From Desulfocarbo indianensis (GTDB taxonomy: Bacteria > Desulfobacterota > Desulfarculia > Desulfarculales > Desulfarculaceae): DNA of 64,000 nt. The translations under genes were made by a program, and so were the position numbers. Position 1 is the stretch's first letter. The number at the start of each line of letters is the position of its first letter. The DNA lies in the NCBI GenBank assembly GCA_001184205.1, contig LBMP01000008.1, positions 62,001-126,000 on the forward strand, in the 5' to 3' direction. Of this stretch, positions 1-7,132 are shown piece after piece. Below the pieces are notes generated by a model. It was not told the DNA's origin, searched no databases, and saw only the letters and a program-made list of their open reading frames with translations.

Positions 1-428
1 TGGCTGAGCCCCAGCATGGCGATAAGCTCCCTGGCCTTTTTTTCGGCCGCGGCCTCCTGCCGCCAGCGGCGCGGCGTGCCCCAAAAGGCTCCCCACATGC
101 CGTAATCCAGGCGGGAATAGCGGGCCAGCATCACGTGCTCCAGCACGGTCATGTGCCGCCAGAGGCGCAGATCCTGGAAGGTGCGCCCCAGGCCGCGCGA
201 GGCGATCTCGTGGGGCCGCAGGCCGGTGATGTCCTCGCCGTTCAAAACGACGCGGCCCTGGTCCGGCGCGTAGATACCGGTGATGAGATTGAAGATGGTG
301 GTCTTGCCCGCGCCGTTGGGCCCGATGAGCCCCACGATTTGGCCCGGCGAAATGCTGAGGTCGTAGTTGCGCACCGCGGTGAGCCCGCCGAAGCTGTGGG
401 TCATGTTTTCCACCGTGAGCAGCGCCAT
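1..428 (-). CDS. livG: Branched-chain amino-acid ABC transporter ATPase LivG (C-terminal part outside window)
   Basis: ATP-binding subunit of a LivFGHMK-type importer for branched-chain amino acids or similar substrates, acting on the cytoplasmic face of the inner membrane. The visible 142 codons begin MALLTVENMTHSFGG and contain the Walker A motif GPNGAGKTT and the Q-loop region TFQDLRLW, typical of LivG. The signature and Walker B motifs lie beyond the window edge. The gene starts one base after the livM stop codon and is the last gene visible of a minus-strand livK-livH-livM-livG order; livF presumably follows outside. The LivG rather than LivF call rests on position and N-terminal sequence. 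Confidence 0.9.
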   Translation of the reverse strand, partial: MALLTVENMTHSFGGLTAVRNYDLSISPGQIVGLIGPNGAGKTTIFNLITGIYAPDQGRVVLNGEDITGLRPHEIASRGLGRTFQDLRLWRHMTVLEHVMLARYSRLDYGMWGAFWGTPRRWRQEAAAEKKARELIAMLGLS

Positions 429-429
429 G

Positions 430-1734
430 CTAGCTCCTTCCCTGGGGCGGCTCTTTGGGCGAGAGCACGCGGCGCAGATTGAACTCCCGGAAGGCGATCA
501 GGCCGGTGGGGCGGAAGATCATCACCAGGATCAGAAGCAGTGGAATGAGGATCCACTTGAATATCTCCAAGGGCCGCAAGGCCTCGCCCAAAATGCTGAT
601 GCCCACCGCGCCCACCACCGAGCCCAGCACCGAGTTGAGCCCGCCGAAATAGACCATGGCCAGGACCTCGGCCAGTTTCTGGATGCCGAAGGTGGCCGGG
701 TTCACGTAGCGCAGCACGTGGGCGAAAAGCCCGCCGGCCACGCCGGCCCAAAAGGCGCTGAACATGAAGGCCGCCATCTTGGTGCGGCGGGTGTTGATGC
801 TCATGGCCTCGGCCGCGGTTTCATCGTCGCGCACCGCGTTGGTGGCCTTGCCCAGGATGGAGGTGACGAAGTTGTTGATCACCCACACGCACAGGGCGCA
901 GACCGCGAACACCATGGGCAGGCTGGCCAAATCCGGCTGGGAGGAAAGCCCCCTGGGGCCGCCCACCCATTCCAGGTTTTCGATGAGGCTTTTGACGATG
1001 AAGGTGAAGGCCAGGCTGATGATGGCCAGGTAGTCGCCCCGGGTGCGGAAGGAGGGCACCGCGATCAAGAGGGCCCCCAGGGAGGCGACCAGGCCGCCCA
1101 GCGCCAGGGCCAGGGGGAACAGGAAAGGCGCCAGTTGCGGCGGCAGCAGGGCCGCGCCGAACAGGCGGTCGCTGGCGAAAAGCCCCACGGTGAACACCGA
1201 GGCCGCGTAGGCCCCCAAGGCCATGAAGCCGGGATGCGAACAGGAGAACTCGCCCATGTAGCCGTTGATCACGTTGAGGCTCAAGGTGAGCATCACCGCG
1301 ATCATGGTGAGCCTGAGGGTGATGTCGCGGTAGTCGCTGACCTCGGCCCAGACGTGCAGCGCCGCGTACAACAGGGCCAGGTGAACCAGGGCCGATACCG
1401 CCAGGGGCGCTTTGAGCAAGGCGCGGGAGGCCCGGTTGGCCAAGGGCGCGCTGAATCTGGCCACCAGGGCCATGGGCAGGAGATAGATGATAAATACGAA
1501 GGCCAGGGTGCCGGGAATCAAAAACGGCTTTTTCAAGGCGATGATGAAACCGAACAGCATGGGTATCTTGGGCAGGCCCAGGGCGTGGGCCAGGGCCAGG
1601 CCCAGCCATTTTTCCAAGAGCACCGCGGCTAGGGCGCTCAACAGCCAGCCCAGGGCCGGGGTGGCGGCAAAGGGCGACCAGGCCTTACGCATGAAGCCCT
1701 TGAAGCCTGCTTTCGCGTGGTGCAACGCGGCCAT
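430..1734 (-). CDS. livM: Branched-chain amino-acid ABC transporter permease LivM
   Basis: Inner-membrane permease of 434 residues, one half of the LivHM translocation pore. Multiple hydrophobic segments fill the protein. The central loop with FRTRGDYLAIISLAF and the conserved stretch NLEWVGGPRGL are characteristic of LivM. The N-terminus (about 140 residues before NVINGYMGEFS) is longer than a minimal LivM, as in the long form of the family. It lies 3 bp after livH and 1 bp before livG, so the three are almost certainly co-translated. Substrate cannot be fixed from sequence; amino acids, short-chain amides and urea are all known substrates of this family. Confidence 0.93.
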   Translation of the reverse strand: MAALHHAKAGFKGFMRKAWSPFAATPALGWLLSALAAVLLEKWLGLALAHALGLPKIPMLFGFIIALKKPFLIPGTLAFVFIIYLLPMALVARFSAPLANRASRALLKAPLAVSALVHLALLYAALHVWAEVSDYRDITLRLTMIAVMLTLSLNVINGYMGEFSCSHPGFMALGAYAASVFTVGLFASDRLFGAALLPPQLAPFLFPLALALGGLVASLGALLIAVPSFRTRGDYLAIISLAFTFIVKSLIENLEWVGGPRGLSSQPDLASLPMVFAVCALCVWVINNFVTSILGKATNAVRDDETAAEAMSINTRRTKMAAFMFSAFWAGVAGGLFAHVLRYVNPATFGIQKLAEVLAMVYFGGLNSVLGSVVGAVGISILGEALRPLEIFKWILIPLLLILVMIFRPTGLIAFREFNLRRVLSPKEPPQGRS

Positions 1735-1737
1735 GGC

Positions 1738-2661
1738 TTACAGCCTCAGGCGGGCCGAGTAGGGCTCGCCGAAAAAGCCGTGGGGCCGGAACACCAGGAT
1801 CACCAGGATGATGGAATAGGCGATCAGATCGCGCAGGGTGGAGGGAAAGACCATGGCCACGAAAATCTCGATGAAGCCCAGGAGGAAGCCGGCCAGGGTG
1901 GCGCCCAGCACCGAGCCCCGCCCGCCCAGGATGGCCGCCACGAAGGCCTTCCACCCGAACACGATGCCCATGTAGGGGTCCAGCACCGGATAGGCCACGC
2001 TGAAGAGAATGCCCGCCGCCGCGGCCAGGGCCGAGCCCAGGCCGAAGGTGAGCGCCGCGATGGTGTTAAGGGGCACCCCCATCAGGGGCACCACCACGTA
2101 GTCATAGGCCATGGCGCGCATGGCCATGCCCCACTTGCTGCGCTTGACGAATTGATGCAGGGCGATCATCAGGGAGATGGAGACCGCCACGATCATGATC
2201 TTCTTGTTGGTGACGTAAACTCCCCCAAAGTCGAAGGTGACCGACTGGATCAGGCTGGGGAAACGCACCCGGCTGGCCCCCAGGAGCGCCAGGTTGCCGG
2301 TCTCCAGGATGATGCCCACCATGAGGCCGGTGATGGCGGCCGAGGCGCGGGGAGCGTCGCGCAGGGGGCGGTAAGCCACCCGCTCCACGATGACCCCCAC
2401 GATGGCGGTGAGGAACATGCTCACCAGGATGGTGAGCACCAGAATCAGCCAGGAGGGGAGCGCCAGGCCTCCCCAGGCCACCAGGGCCAGGAGCAGCGAG
2501 GCCATGCCGAAGCCGATGTAGGCCCCCACCATGAAGATATCGCCGTGGGCGAAGTTGAACAGCATGAGGATGCCGTACACCATGGAATAGCCCAGGGCGA
2601 TCAGGGCGTAGAAGCTGCCCCATTGCAGGGCGTTGACCAGGTTTTGCAGAAAATGGGTCAT
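1738..2661 (-). CDS. livH: Branched-chain amino-acid ABC transporter permease LivH
   Basis: Inner-membrane permease of 307 residues, partner of LivM. The N-terminus MTHFLQNLVNALQWGSFYALIALGYSMVYG and the segment FAHGDIFMVGAYIG are classic LivH features. The ATG at 2661 is preceded on the minus strand by CCGGACACACTGC, with no Shine-Dalgarno sequence, because a palindromic repeat abuts the start codon. A partial duplicate of the livH start lies about 225 bp upstream (minus strand, 2834-2887). Translation initiation may therefore be weak or may depend on RNA structure; this is inference. Confidence 0.92.
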   Translation of the reverse strand: MTHFLQNLVNALQWGSFYALIALGYSMVYGILMLFNFAHGDIFMVGAYIGFGMASLLLALVAWGGLALPSWLILVLTILVSMFLTAIVGVIVERVAYRPLRDAPRASAAITGLMVGIILETGNLALLGASRVRFPSLIQSVTFDFGGVYVTNKKIMIVAVSISLMIALHQFVKRSKWGMAMRAMAYDYVVVPLMGVPLNTIAALTFGLGSALAAAAGILFSVAYPVLDPYMGIVFGWKAFVAAILGGRGSVLGATLAGFLLGFIEIFVAMVFPSTLRDLIAYSIILVILVFRPHGFFGEPYSARLRL

Positions 2662-2678
2662 GCAGTGTGTCCGGCCGC

Positions 2679-2784
2679 GCCAGCCGGCGGCATACTGCGT
2701 TGCCGGCTGCGCTCAGTCCTCGACGTAGCCATTGCTACGCCTGCGTCCCTCGCTTGCCGGACGCCTTGCCTGCCTCCGGCTGGC
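2679..2784. repeat. Imperfect palindromic element, copy 1 (livH side)
   Basis: A repeat of about 106 bp whose ends are inverted (GCCAGCCGG at 2679-2687, CCGGCTGGC at 2776-2784), with weaker inverted symmetry continuing outwards to about 2660 and 2811. The inner 91 bp (2694-2784) align without gaps to 3035-3125, with 72 of 91 bases identical by my count. It directly abuts the livH start codon. The layout resembles REP/BIME-like elements that sit between the binding-protein and permease genes of ABC operons and shape mRNA stability; that role here is inference. Confidence 0.75.
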
Positions 2785-2833
2785 TGTGCCGGGACCATAT
2801 TCATACTGCATCCCCTAGGAGCCGACGCTTTTT

Positions 2834-2887
2834 TCATAAAGATTCACAAATGGTTAGTTGTTGTAGGTTTTGCAGAAATAGGGTCAC
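2834..2887 (-). pseudogene. Relic of a livH 5' end
   Basis: Read on the minus strand from a GTG at 2887, this 17-codon frame begins VTLFLQNLQQL and stops at 2834. The real livH begins MTHFLQNLVNAL. About 24 of the first 27 nucleotides agree between 2861-2887 and the livH start. The two copies are direct repeats flanking about 200 bp that contain palindromic element 1. The likely origin is a duplication of the livH start linked to arrival or rearrangement of the element. It is too short to be a functional permease. Confidence 0.55.
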
Positions 2888-2938
2888 GGGAGACTTGGCT
2901 CGCATATCTTAAAATAAAAACATTCTGATTTTTACTGT

Positions 2939-2957
2939 GCGCAGTCGGCAACGCAGT
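2939..2957. repeat. Partial inverted copy of the palindromic element
   Basis: Nineteen bases that match the reverse complement of 2694-2712 in element copy 1 at 18 of 19 positions. It lies in the AT-rich stretch between the two larger copies, so the livK-livH gap is a mosaic of at least three element pieces. Confidence 0.6.
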
Positions 2958-3019
2958 GTTCCCGCCCAAGCTTGGGGAACTAACAGCGCTCGTTAATTGA
3001 AACCATCCCCACCGGCACA

Positions 3020-3125
3020 GCCAGCCACCGATAGACTGCGTTGCCGCCTGCGCTTGGTCCTCGGCGTAGATCAAACTGCGCCTACGTCCCGCGCTTGACG
3101 GACGCCTTGTCTATCGACGGCTGGC
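3020..3125. repeat. Imperfect palindromic element, copy 2 (livK side)
   Basis: Second copy, ending 14 bp from the livK stop codon. Its outer arms pair (GCCAGCC..CGATAGAC against GTCTATCG..GGCTGGC, about 15 of 17). In copy 1 the corresponding arm bases differ but still pair (GGCA against TGCC). This covariation suggests that a stem is maintained. The inner sequence is about 79% identical to copy 1. As RNA it would form a large hairpin just 3' of livK, suited to protecting livK mRNA or damping read-through into livHMG (inference). Confidence 0.75.
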
Positions 3126-3139
3126 GAAGCCGACGCATA

Positions 3140-4303
3140 CTAGGGGCAAACCGATTTATAGAAGGTGTACTCGCCCTTGTCGCTGATGCGCACGATAACG
3201 GCGCACTTGATGGGGTCGCCTTCCTCGGTGAAGGTCATTTCGCCGGTGATGCCCTCGAACTTCTTGATCTTGGCCAGGTTGTCGCGCACGCACGGGCGGT
3301 CCTTCTTGATGTCGCCGGTCAGCTTGCCGCAGCCCTGGATGGCCTGCTGCACCAGGCCGAAGGCGTCCCAGGTGAGCGCGGCCACGTCGTCGGGCACGTA
3401 GCCGTGCTTCTGGTTGTAGCGCTCGATGAATTCCCTGGTCTTGCCGGTGGCGCCGGCCGCCGCGTAATGGGTGCTGTAGAAGAGCCCATGGCAGGCCGGG
3501 CCGCACAGCTTCACGGTCTCGGCCGAGCCCCAGGAATCGCTGCCCACGATGGGGCCCTTGAAGCCCAGCTCGCGGGCCTGGTTAACTATGAGCGCCACCT
3601 CGTTGTAATACTGGGGGGTGAACAGCACCTCGGCTCCGCTCTGGCGGATCTTGGTGAGCTGGGAGCTGAAGTCGGCGTCCTTGGTGGTGAAGCTCTCGAA
3701 GGCCACCACCGAGCCGGGGCCGTGCAGCTTTTCCCAGGCCTGCTTGAAGTATTCGGCCAGGCCCTTGGGGTAGTCGGAAGCCACGTCGTAGAGCACCGCG
3801 GCCTTTTTATAGCCGAACTCCTTGGTTATGAAGTTGGCCAGCACCGGTCCCTGGAAGGGGTCCAAGAAGCAGCCCCGGAAAACATAGGGCCGGTTCTTGG
3901 TGGTGTCGGGGTTGGTGGACCAGGGGGCGATCATGGGAGTCTGGTAGTTGTTGGCCACCTCGCCGGCAGGCACCGCCTGCTTGGAGGCCTGGGGCCCCAC
4001 GATGACCAGCACCTCGTCCTCGGTGATCATCTTGGTATTGGCCTTCACCGCGCTTTCGGCCTTGGATTCATTGTCCTCGATGACCAACTCCACGGGGTAT
4101 TTCTTGCCGCCCACCTCCAGGCCGCCGTTTTTCATCACGTCCTCGAGCCACATCTGGGCCGCGAACTTGGTGCCTTCGCCGACCTTGGGTATGTCGCCGG
4201 TCAGGGGCGCGTTGACCCCGATCTTGATCTTGCCGGCGGCCAGGACGGCCGAGGCGGGAGCCGCCAGGAAAAGAGCTAAAAGGATCAGCAAGGCTTTTTT
4301 CAT
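3140..4303 (-). CDS. livK: Branched-chain amino-acid ABC transporter substrate-binding protein LivK
   Basis: Periplasmic binding protein of 387 residues (Peripla_BP_6 family) that delivers substrate to LivHM. The chosen ATG at 4303 follows AGGGAGGGG with normal spacing and starts a clear signal peptide, MKKALLILLALFLAAPASA. The mature part opens with KIKIGVNAPLTGDIPKVGEG, the typical LivK/AmiC-like first strand. A longer frame upstream lacks a signal peptide at its start and is not preferred. It is transcribed first, with a 478-bp structured gap before livH. Confidence 0.93.
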   Translation of the reverse strand: MKKALLILLALFLAAPASAVLAAGKIKIGVNAPLTGDIPKVGEGTKFAAQMWLEDVMKNGGLEVGGKKYPVELVIEDNESKAESAVKANTKMITEDEVLVIVGPQASKQAVPAGEVANNYQTPMIAPWSTNPDTTKNRPYVFRGCFLDPFQGPVLANFITKEFGYKKAAVLYDVASDYPKGLAEYFKQAWEKLHGPGSVVAFESFTTKDADFSSQLTKIRQSGAEVLFTPQYYNEVALIVNQARELGFKGPIVGSDSWGSAETVKLCGPACHGLFYSTHYAAAGATGKTREFIERYNQKHGYVPDDVAALTWDAFGLVQQAIQGCGKLTGDIKKDRPCVRDNLAKIKKFEGITGEMTFTEEGDPIKCAVIVRISDKGEYTFYKSVCP

Positions 4304-4644
4304 CGGAATTCCCCTCCCTGGCCCGGCGGACCATTGCCATTGATTTTCATTAACGCTGCATGCCGCGATGCCCGCCTTGCCTTGCTCCCGGCCCTGGCCG
4401 GGCATCCGCTGGCATGTTCAAGGATATCATTCAGCCGGCTAGCCAAAGCTTAAGAACGATCATATCGATAAGGTATCCCCCGTCCGCCGGCAAGCGCCTT
4501 TTGACGGCCCGGGCCCGTCACGGCCGCCCGCGGGTAAAAGCCATGGCAAACCGCGAGTTACAAGATACCAAACCCCGCGCCACTTGCCCACTGTTCAAAC
4601 TCTGATATGCTTGGTTTCTTCCGAATCCCCAGTGAGATGATAGC
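4304..4644. other. Intergenic region between livK and the MATE gene
   Basis: Divergent 341-bp gap that must hold the livK promoter (minus) and the MATE promoter (plus). The livK ribosome-binding site is clear next to 4303. I could not find a convincing -35/-10 pair for either gene and see no conserved RNA or reading frame. Confidence 0.5.
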
Positions 4645-6072
4645 ATGCCCCAGCGTTGGTCATCAGAGGGTGGATACAGACAGGTGCTGCATATCGGCCT
4701 GCCCCTGGTGGTCAGCTTCGGCTCCACTTCGCTCATCCATTTCACGGACCGGGTTTTTCTGGCCAATTATTCCCTGGAAGCCATTGCCGCGGCCTTGCCG
4801 GCCGGCATCGTGTCTTTTCTGTTCACCTGCTTTTTCATGGGCGTGGCCGGCTATGTGAACGTATTCATCGCCCAGTATACCGGCGCCGGGGCCATGCGCC
4901 GGGTGGGCGCGGCGCTTTGGCAGGGGATTCATTTCTCCCTGGGGGCGGCGGTACTGCTGGCCTTGCTCTATTTCCTCGCCGAGCCCATGTTCGCCTATTC
5001 GGGGCATCCCTCGGCGGTGCAGGCCCAGGAAGTGATCTATTTCCAGATAGTCACCCTGGGCTCCGGCCTGGTGGTCATCAGCACGGCCTTGTCCTGCTTT
5101 TTTTCCGGGCGCGGGCTCACCCGGCCGGTGATGGTGATTAACCTGATAAGCGCGGGGGTCAATATCCCCCTGGACTACCTTCTCATAAACGGCGTGGGGC
5201 CCTTCCCGGAGATGGGCATCGCCGGGGCCGCCGTGGCCACGGTGGCGGCGCAATTGGTGATGACCCTGCTTTTCGCCTGGCTGGTCTTCGCGCCCAAAAG
5301 CCACCGCGAGTTCGGGGTGCTTTCCGGGCACCGCCTGGACCGCGAGCTTTTCCGCAGGCTCATGCGCTTCGGCCTGCCCGGCGGGCTCCAGTTCTTCGTG
5401 GATATCTTCGGCTTCACCTTTTTCATTTTCATGGTGGGCCGCCTGGGCAGCGTGGAGCTGGCCGCCACCAACATAGTGTTCGCCATCAACACCATGGCCT
5501 TTCTACCCATGGTGGGACTCTCGGTGGCGGTAAGCACCCTGGTGGGCCAGGCCTTGGGCGCGGAGAGGCCCTCCCTGGCGGTTTTCGCCACGGGCAACAC
5601 CTTGCGCCTCACCTTGATCTACATGGGCCTCATGGTGCTGCTGTTTATCTTTGCGCCCGAACCCCTGCTGAGTATATTCAGCGATCCCAGCAGGCAACCG
5701 GTCAATCACCAGGCCATAATGGAAACCGGCGTCATCCTGTTGCGCTTCGTGGCGGTTTACACCCTGTTCGACGCCCTGGGCATCATCCTGGGCGGGGCCT
5801 TAAGGGGGGCGGGCGACATCCGCTTTGTAACCGGAGCCATGGCGGTGGTTTCCGTTTTCTTCATGCTGGTGCCGGTGTATGTGCTGGTGGAACTGGCCCA
5901 CGCGGGCCTGTACGCGGTCTGGTCCTGCGCCGCCTGCTATATCCTGGTTTTGGCTTTGGTGTTTTGGCTTCGCTACCGTAACGGCAAGTGGCAGAAGATG
6001 CGGGTGATCGAAAAAAGCCCCGGGCCGGCCATAAGCCGGGAGCAACCCTTAGAGGCTAATCAGCTCTCTTAG
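4645..6072 (+). CDS. MATE-family multidrug/Na+ efflux transporter
   Basis: Integral membrane antiporter of 475 residues, the usual length for the MatE (NorM/DinF-like) family, expected to have 12 membrane segments in two repeats. It begins MPQRWSSEGGYRQVLHIGLP. The first-helix motif GLPLVVSFGSTSLIHFTDRVFLANYS and the second-half motif FGLPGGLQFFVDIFGFTFFIFMVGRLG are the paired repeats of the family. It stands alone with its own weak ribosome-binding site. Substrates cannot be predicted; cationic drugs exchanged for Na+ or H+ is the family norm. Confidence 0.92.
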   Translation: MPQRWSSEGGYRQVLHIGLPLVVSFGSTSLIHFTDRVFLANYSLEAIAAALPAGIVSFLFTCFFMGVAGYVNVFIAQYTGAGAMRRVGAALWQGIHFSLGAAVLLALLYFLAEPMFAYSGHPSAVQAQEVIYFQIVTLGSGLVVISTALSCFFSGRGLTRPVMVINLISAGVNIPLDYLLINGVGPFPEMGIAGAAVATVAAQLVMTLLFAWLVFAPKSHREFGVLSGHRLDRELFRRLMRFGLPGGLQFFVDIFGFTFFIFMVGRLGSVELAATNIVFAINTMAFLPMVGLSVAVSTLVGQALGAERPSLAVFATGNTLRLTLIYMGLMVLLFIFAPEPLLSIFSDPSRQPVNHQAIMETGVILLRFVAVYTLFDALGIILGGALRGAGDIRFVTGAMAVVSVFFMLVPVYVLVELAHAGLYAVWSCAACYILVLALVFWLRYRNGKWQKMRVIEKSPGPAISREQPLEANQLS

Positions 6073-6280
6073 GCCGCTTACCAGAGTAACGGCGCTGGCG
6101 GCTCGCCAAGGCGCTCTCCACCTACACATCCATCGCAAAATCTCCGAGAACGCGGGCCGCGGTTGTTCCTTGCGCGGCGACTGGGGGCGGGATCATAACC
6201 TCTTGGGAGCATTACGCTACTGAGCGGAAAATGATCCGACCCTCTGGTCAGGGATGGTTTTAAAGGCGGCCGTTATTTTC

Positions 6281-6309
6281 TTGACTTGATATGTTTTGCA
6301 TAATATAAC
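6281..6309 (+). promoter_or_regulatory. Sigma-70 promoter of the importer/radical-SAM operon
   Basis: TTGACT at 6281-6286 and TATAAC at 6304-6309 are separated by exactly 17 bp in an AT-rich stretch. Transcription would start near 6316 and leave a leader of roughly 185 nt before the methyltransferase. Confidence 0.7.
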
Positions 6310-6499
6310 GCAACTTGTCAGGCATTCGCGGCCATTTTTTTGGGCCAGCGATATATAAACTAAAAAATAACGCCGGGCTTCGGGCAAAGGCGAAATCAGA
6401 CCCCATGGAACCGGGGCATTCCGCGCGAACCTCCCAAGCCGGTCCGTTTACCTGGAAGCGCGCGCGTTGTTTGGCCTGCGCCTTCGCGGAACACAAGTC
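6310..6499 (+). other. Long untranslated leader of the radical-SAM/importer operon
   Basis: About 190 nt with no supported reading frame. It contains a short stem (GGCC..GGGCC around 6329-6344) and GC-rich segments that could pair (CCCCATGG/CCGGGG region near 6396-6416, GCGCGCG near 6458-6466). It does not match the cobalamin riboswitch seen elsewhere in this window, nor any other class I can recognise. A metal or cofactor sensor is possible but unproven. Confidence 0.35.
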
Positions 6500-7132
6500 A
6501 TGGAAATCGACCCGCAAGAATTCGACGCCATTGCCCGCACCATCTTCCGGCCCATGTACCCGGTCATCGCCCGCCAGATAATCGACTATGCCGGCTTCAG
6601 CCAGGGCGCTTGCCTGGATATAGGCTGCGGCGGCGGCTATCTGGGCATCGCCCTGGCCCAGTGCAGCGATATGAACATCAAGTTCTTGGATCCACTGGAT
6701 GAAATGCTCGCCATAGCCGGGCGCAACGTGGCAGAGCATGGCCTGCGAGACCGCACGGAAATCGTGCGAGGCTCCTCCGACAGCATACCTTTGCCGGATG
6801 CCTCCGTTGATCTTGCCGTGAGCCGGGGCTCGGTTTTCTTTTGGGAGAACCTGGAGGCGTCCTTCCAGGAAATACACCGTGTGTTGGCCCCCGGCGGCAT
6901 CGCCTATATCGGCGGCGGATTCGGCTCCTCCCGGCTAAAGGAGGGGGCCATCCAAAAATGGGAAGCGGAAAAAGGCGACAGCTCCCAATGGAAAGAAAAC
7001 ATTCGCCGCAACATAGGGCCTGACGCGCCGCGCAAATACCGTGAGGCGCTCCAGCGCGCCTCGGTTCCCCTCCACGAAATCATCCATAACCAAGAGGTCG
7101 GCCTGTGGATCGTAATCTCGAAGGCCAATTAG
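6500..7132 (+). CDS. Class I SAM-dependent methyltransferase
   Basis: Cytoplasmic methyltransferase of 210 residues from the ATG at 6500 (MEIDPQEFDAIARTIFRP). The SAM-binding motif I is LDIGCGGGYLGIALA, followed by the acidic loop FLDPLDEML and the motif IV/V region ASVDLAVSRGSVFFWENLE and VLAPGGIAYIGGG: a Methyltransf_11/25 fold. Substrate is unknown. Its 3' end overlaps the radical-SAM gene by 28 bp, so the two are translationally coupled and probably act on the same molecule. It is the first gene of a six-gene import operon. Confidence 0.85.
   Translation: MEIDPQEFDAIARTIFRPMYPVIARQIIDYAGFSQGACLDIGCGGGYLGIALAQCSDMNIKFLDPLDEMLAIAGRNVAEHGLRDRTEIVRGSSDSIPLPDASVDLAVSRGSVFFWENLEASFQEIHRVLAPGGIAYIGGGFGSSRLKEGAIQKWEAEKGDSSQWKENIRRNIGPDAPRKYREALQRASVPLHEIIHNQEVGLWIVISKAN

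Noticed and set aside
2660..3139. Insertion sequence between livK and livH
   Set aside because: No transposase frame or terminal repeats of IS type; the repeats are short palindromic elements.
6310..6499. Cobalamin or molybdenum-cofactor riboswitch in the importer leader
   Set aside because: Short similarities (CCGGGGC, CCTCCCAAG) do not occur in the order or spacing of either class; the true cobalamin riboswitch at 44817 shows how a match should look.
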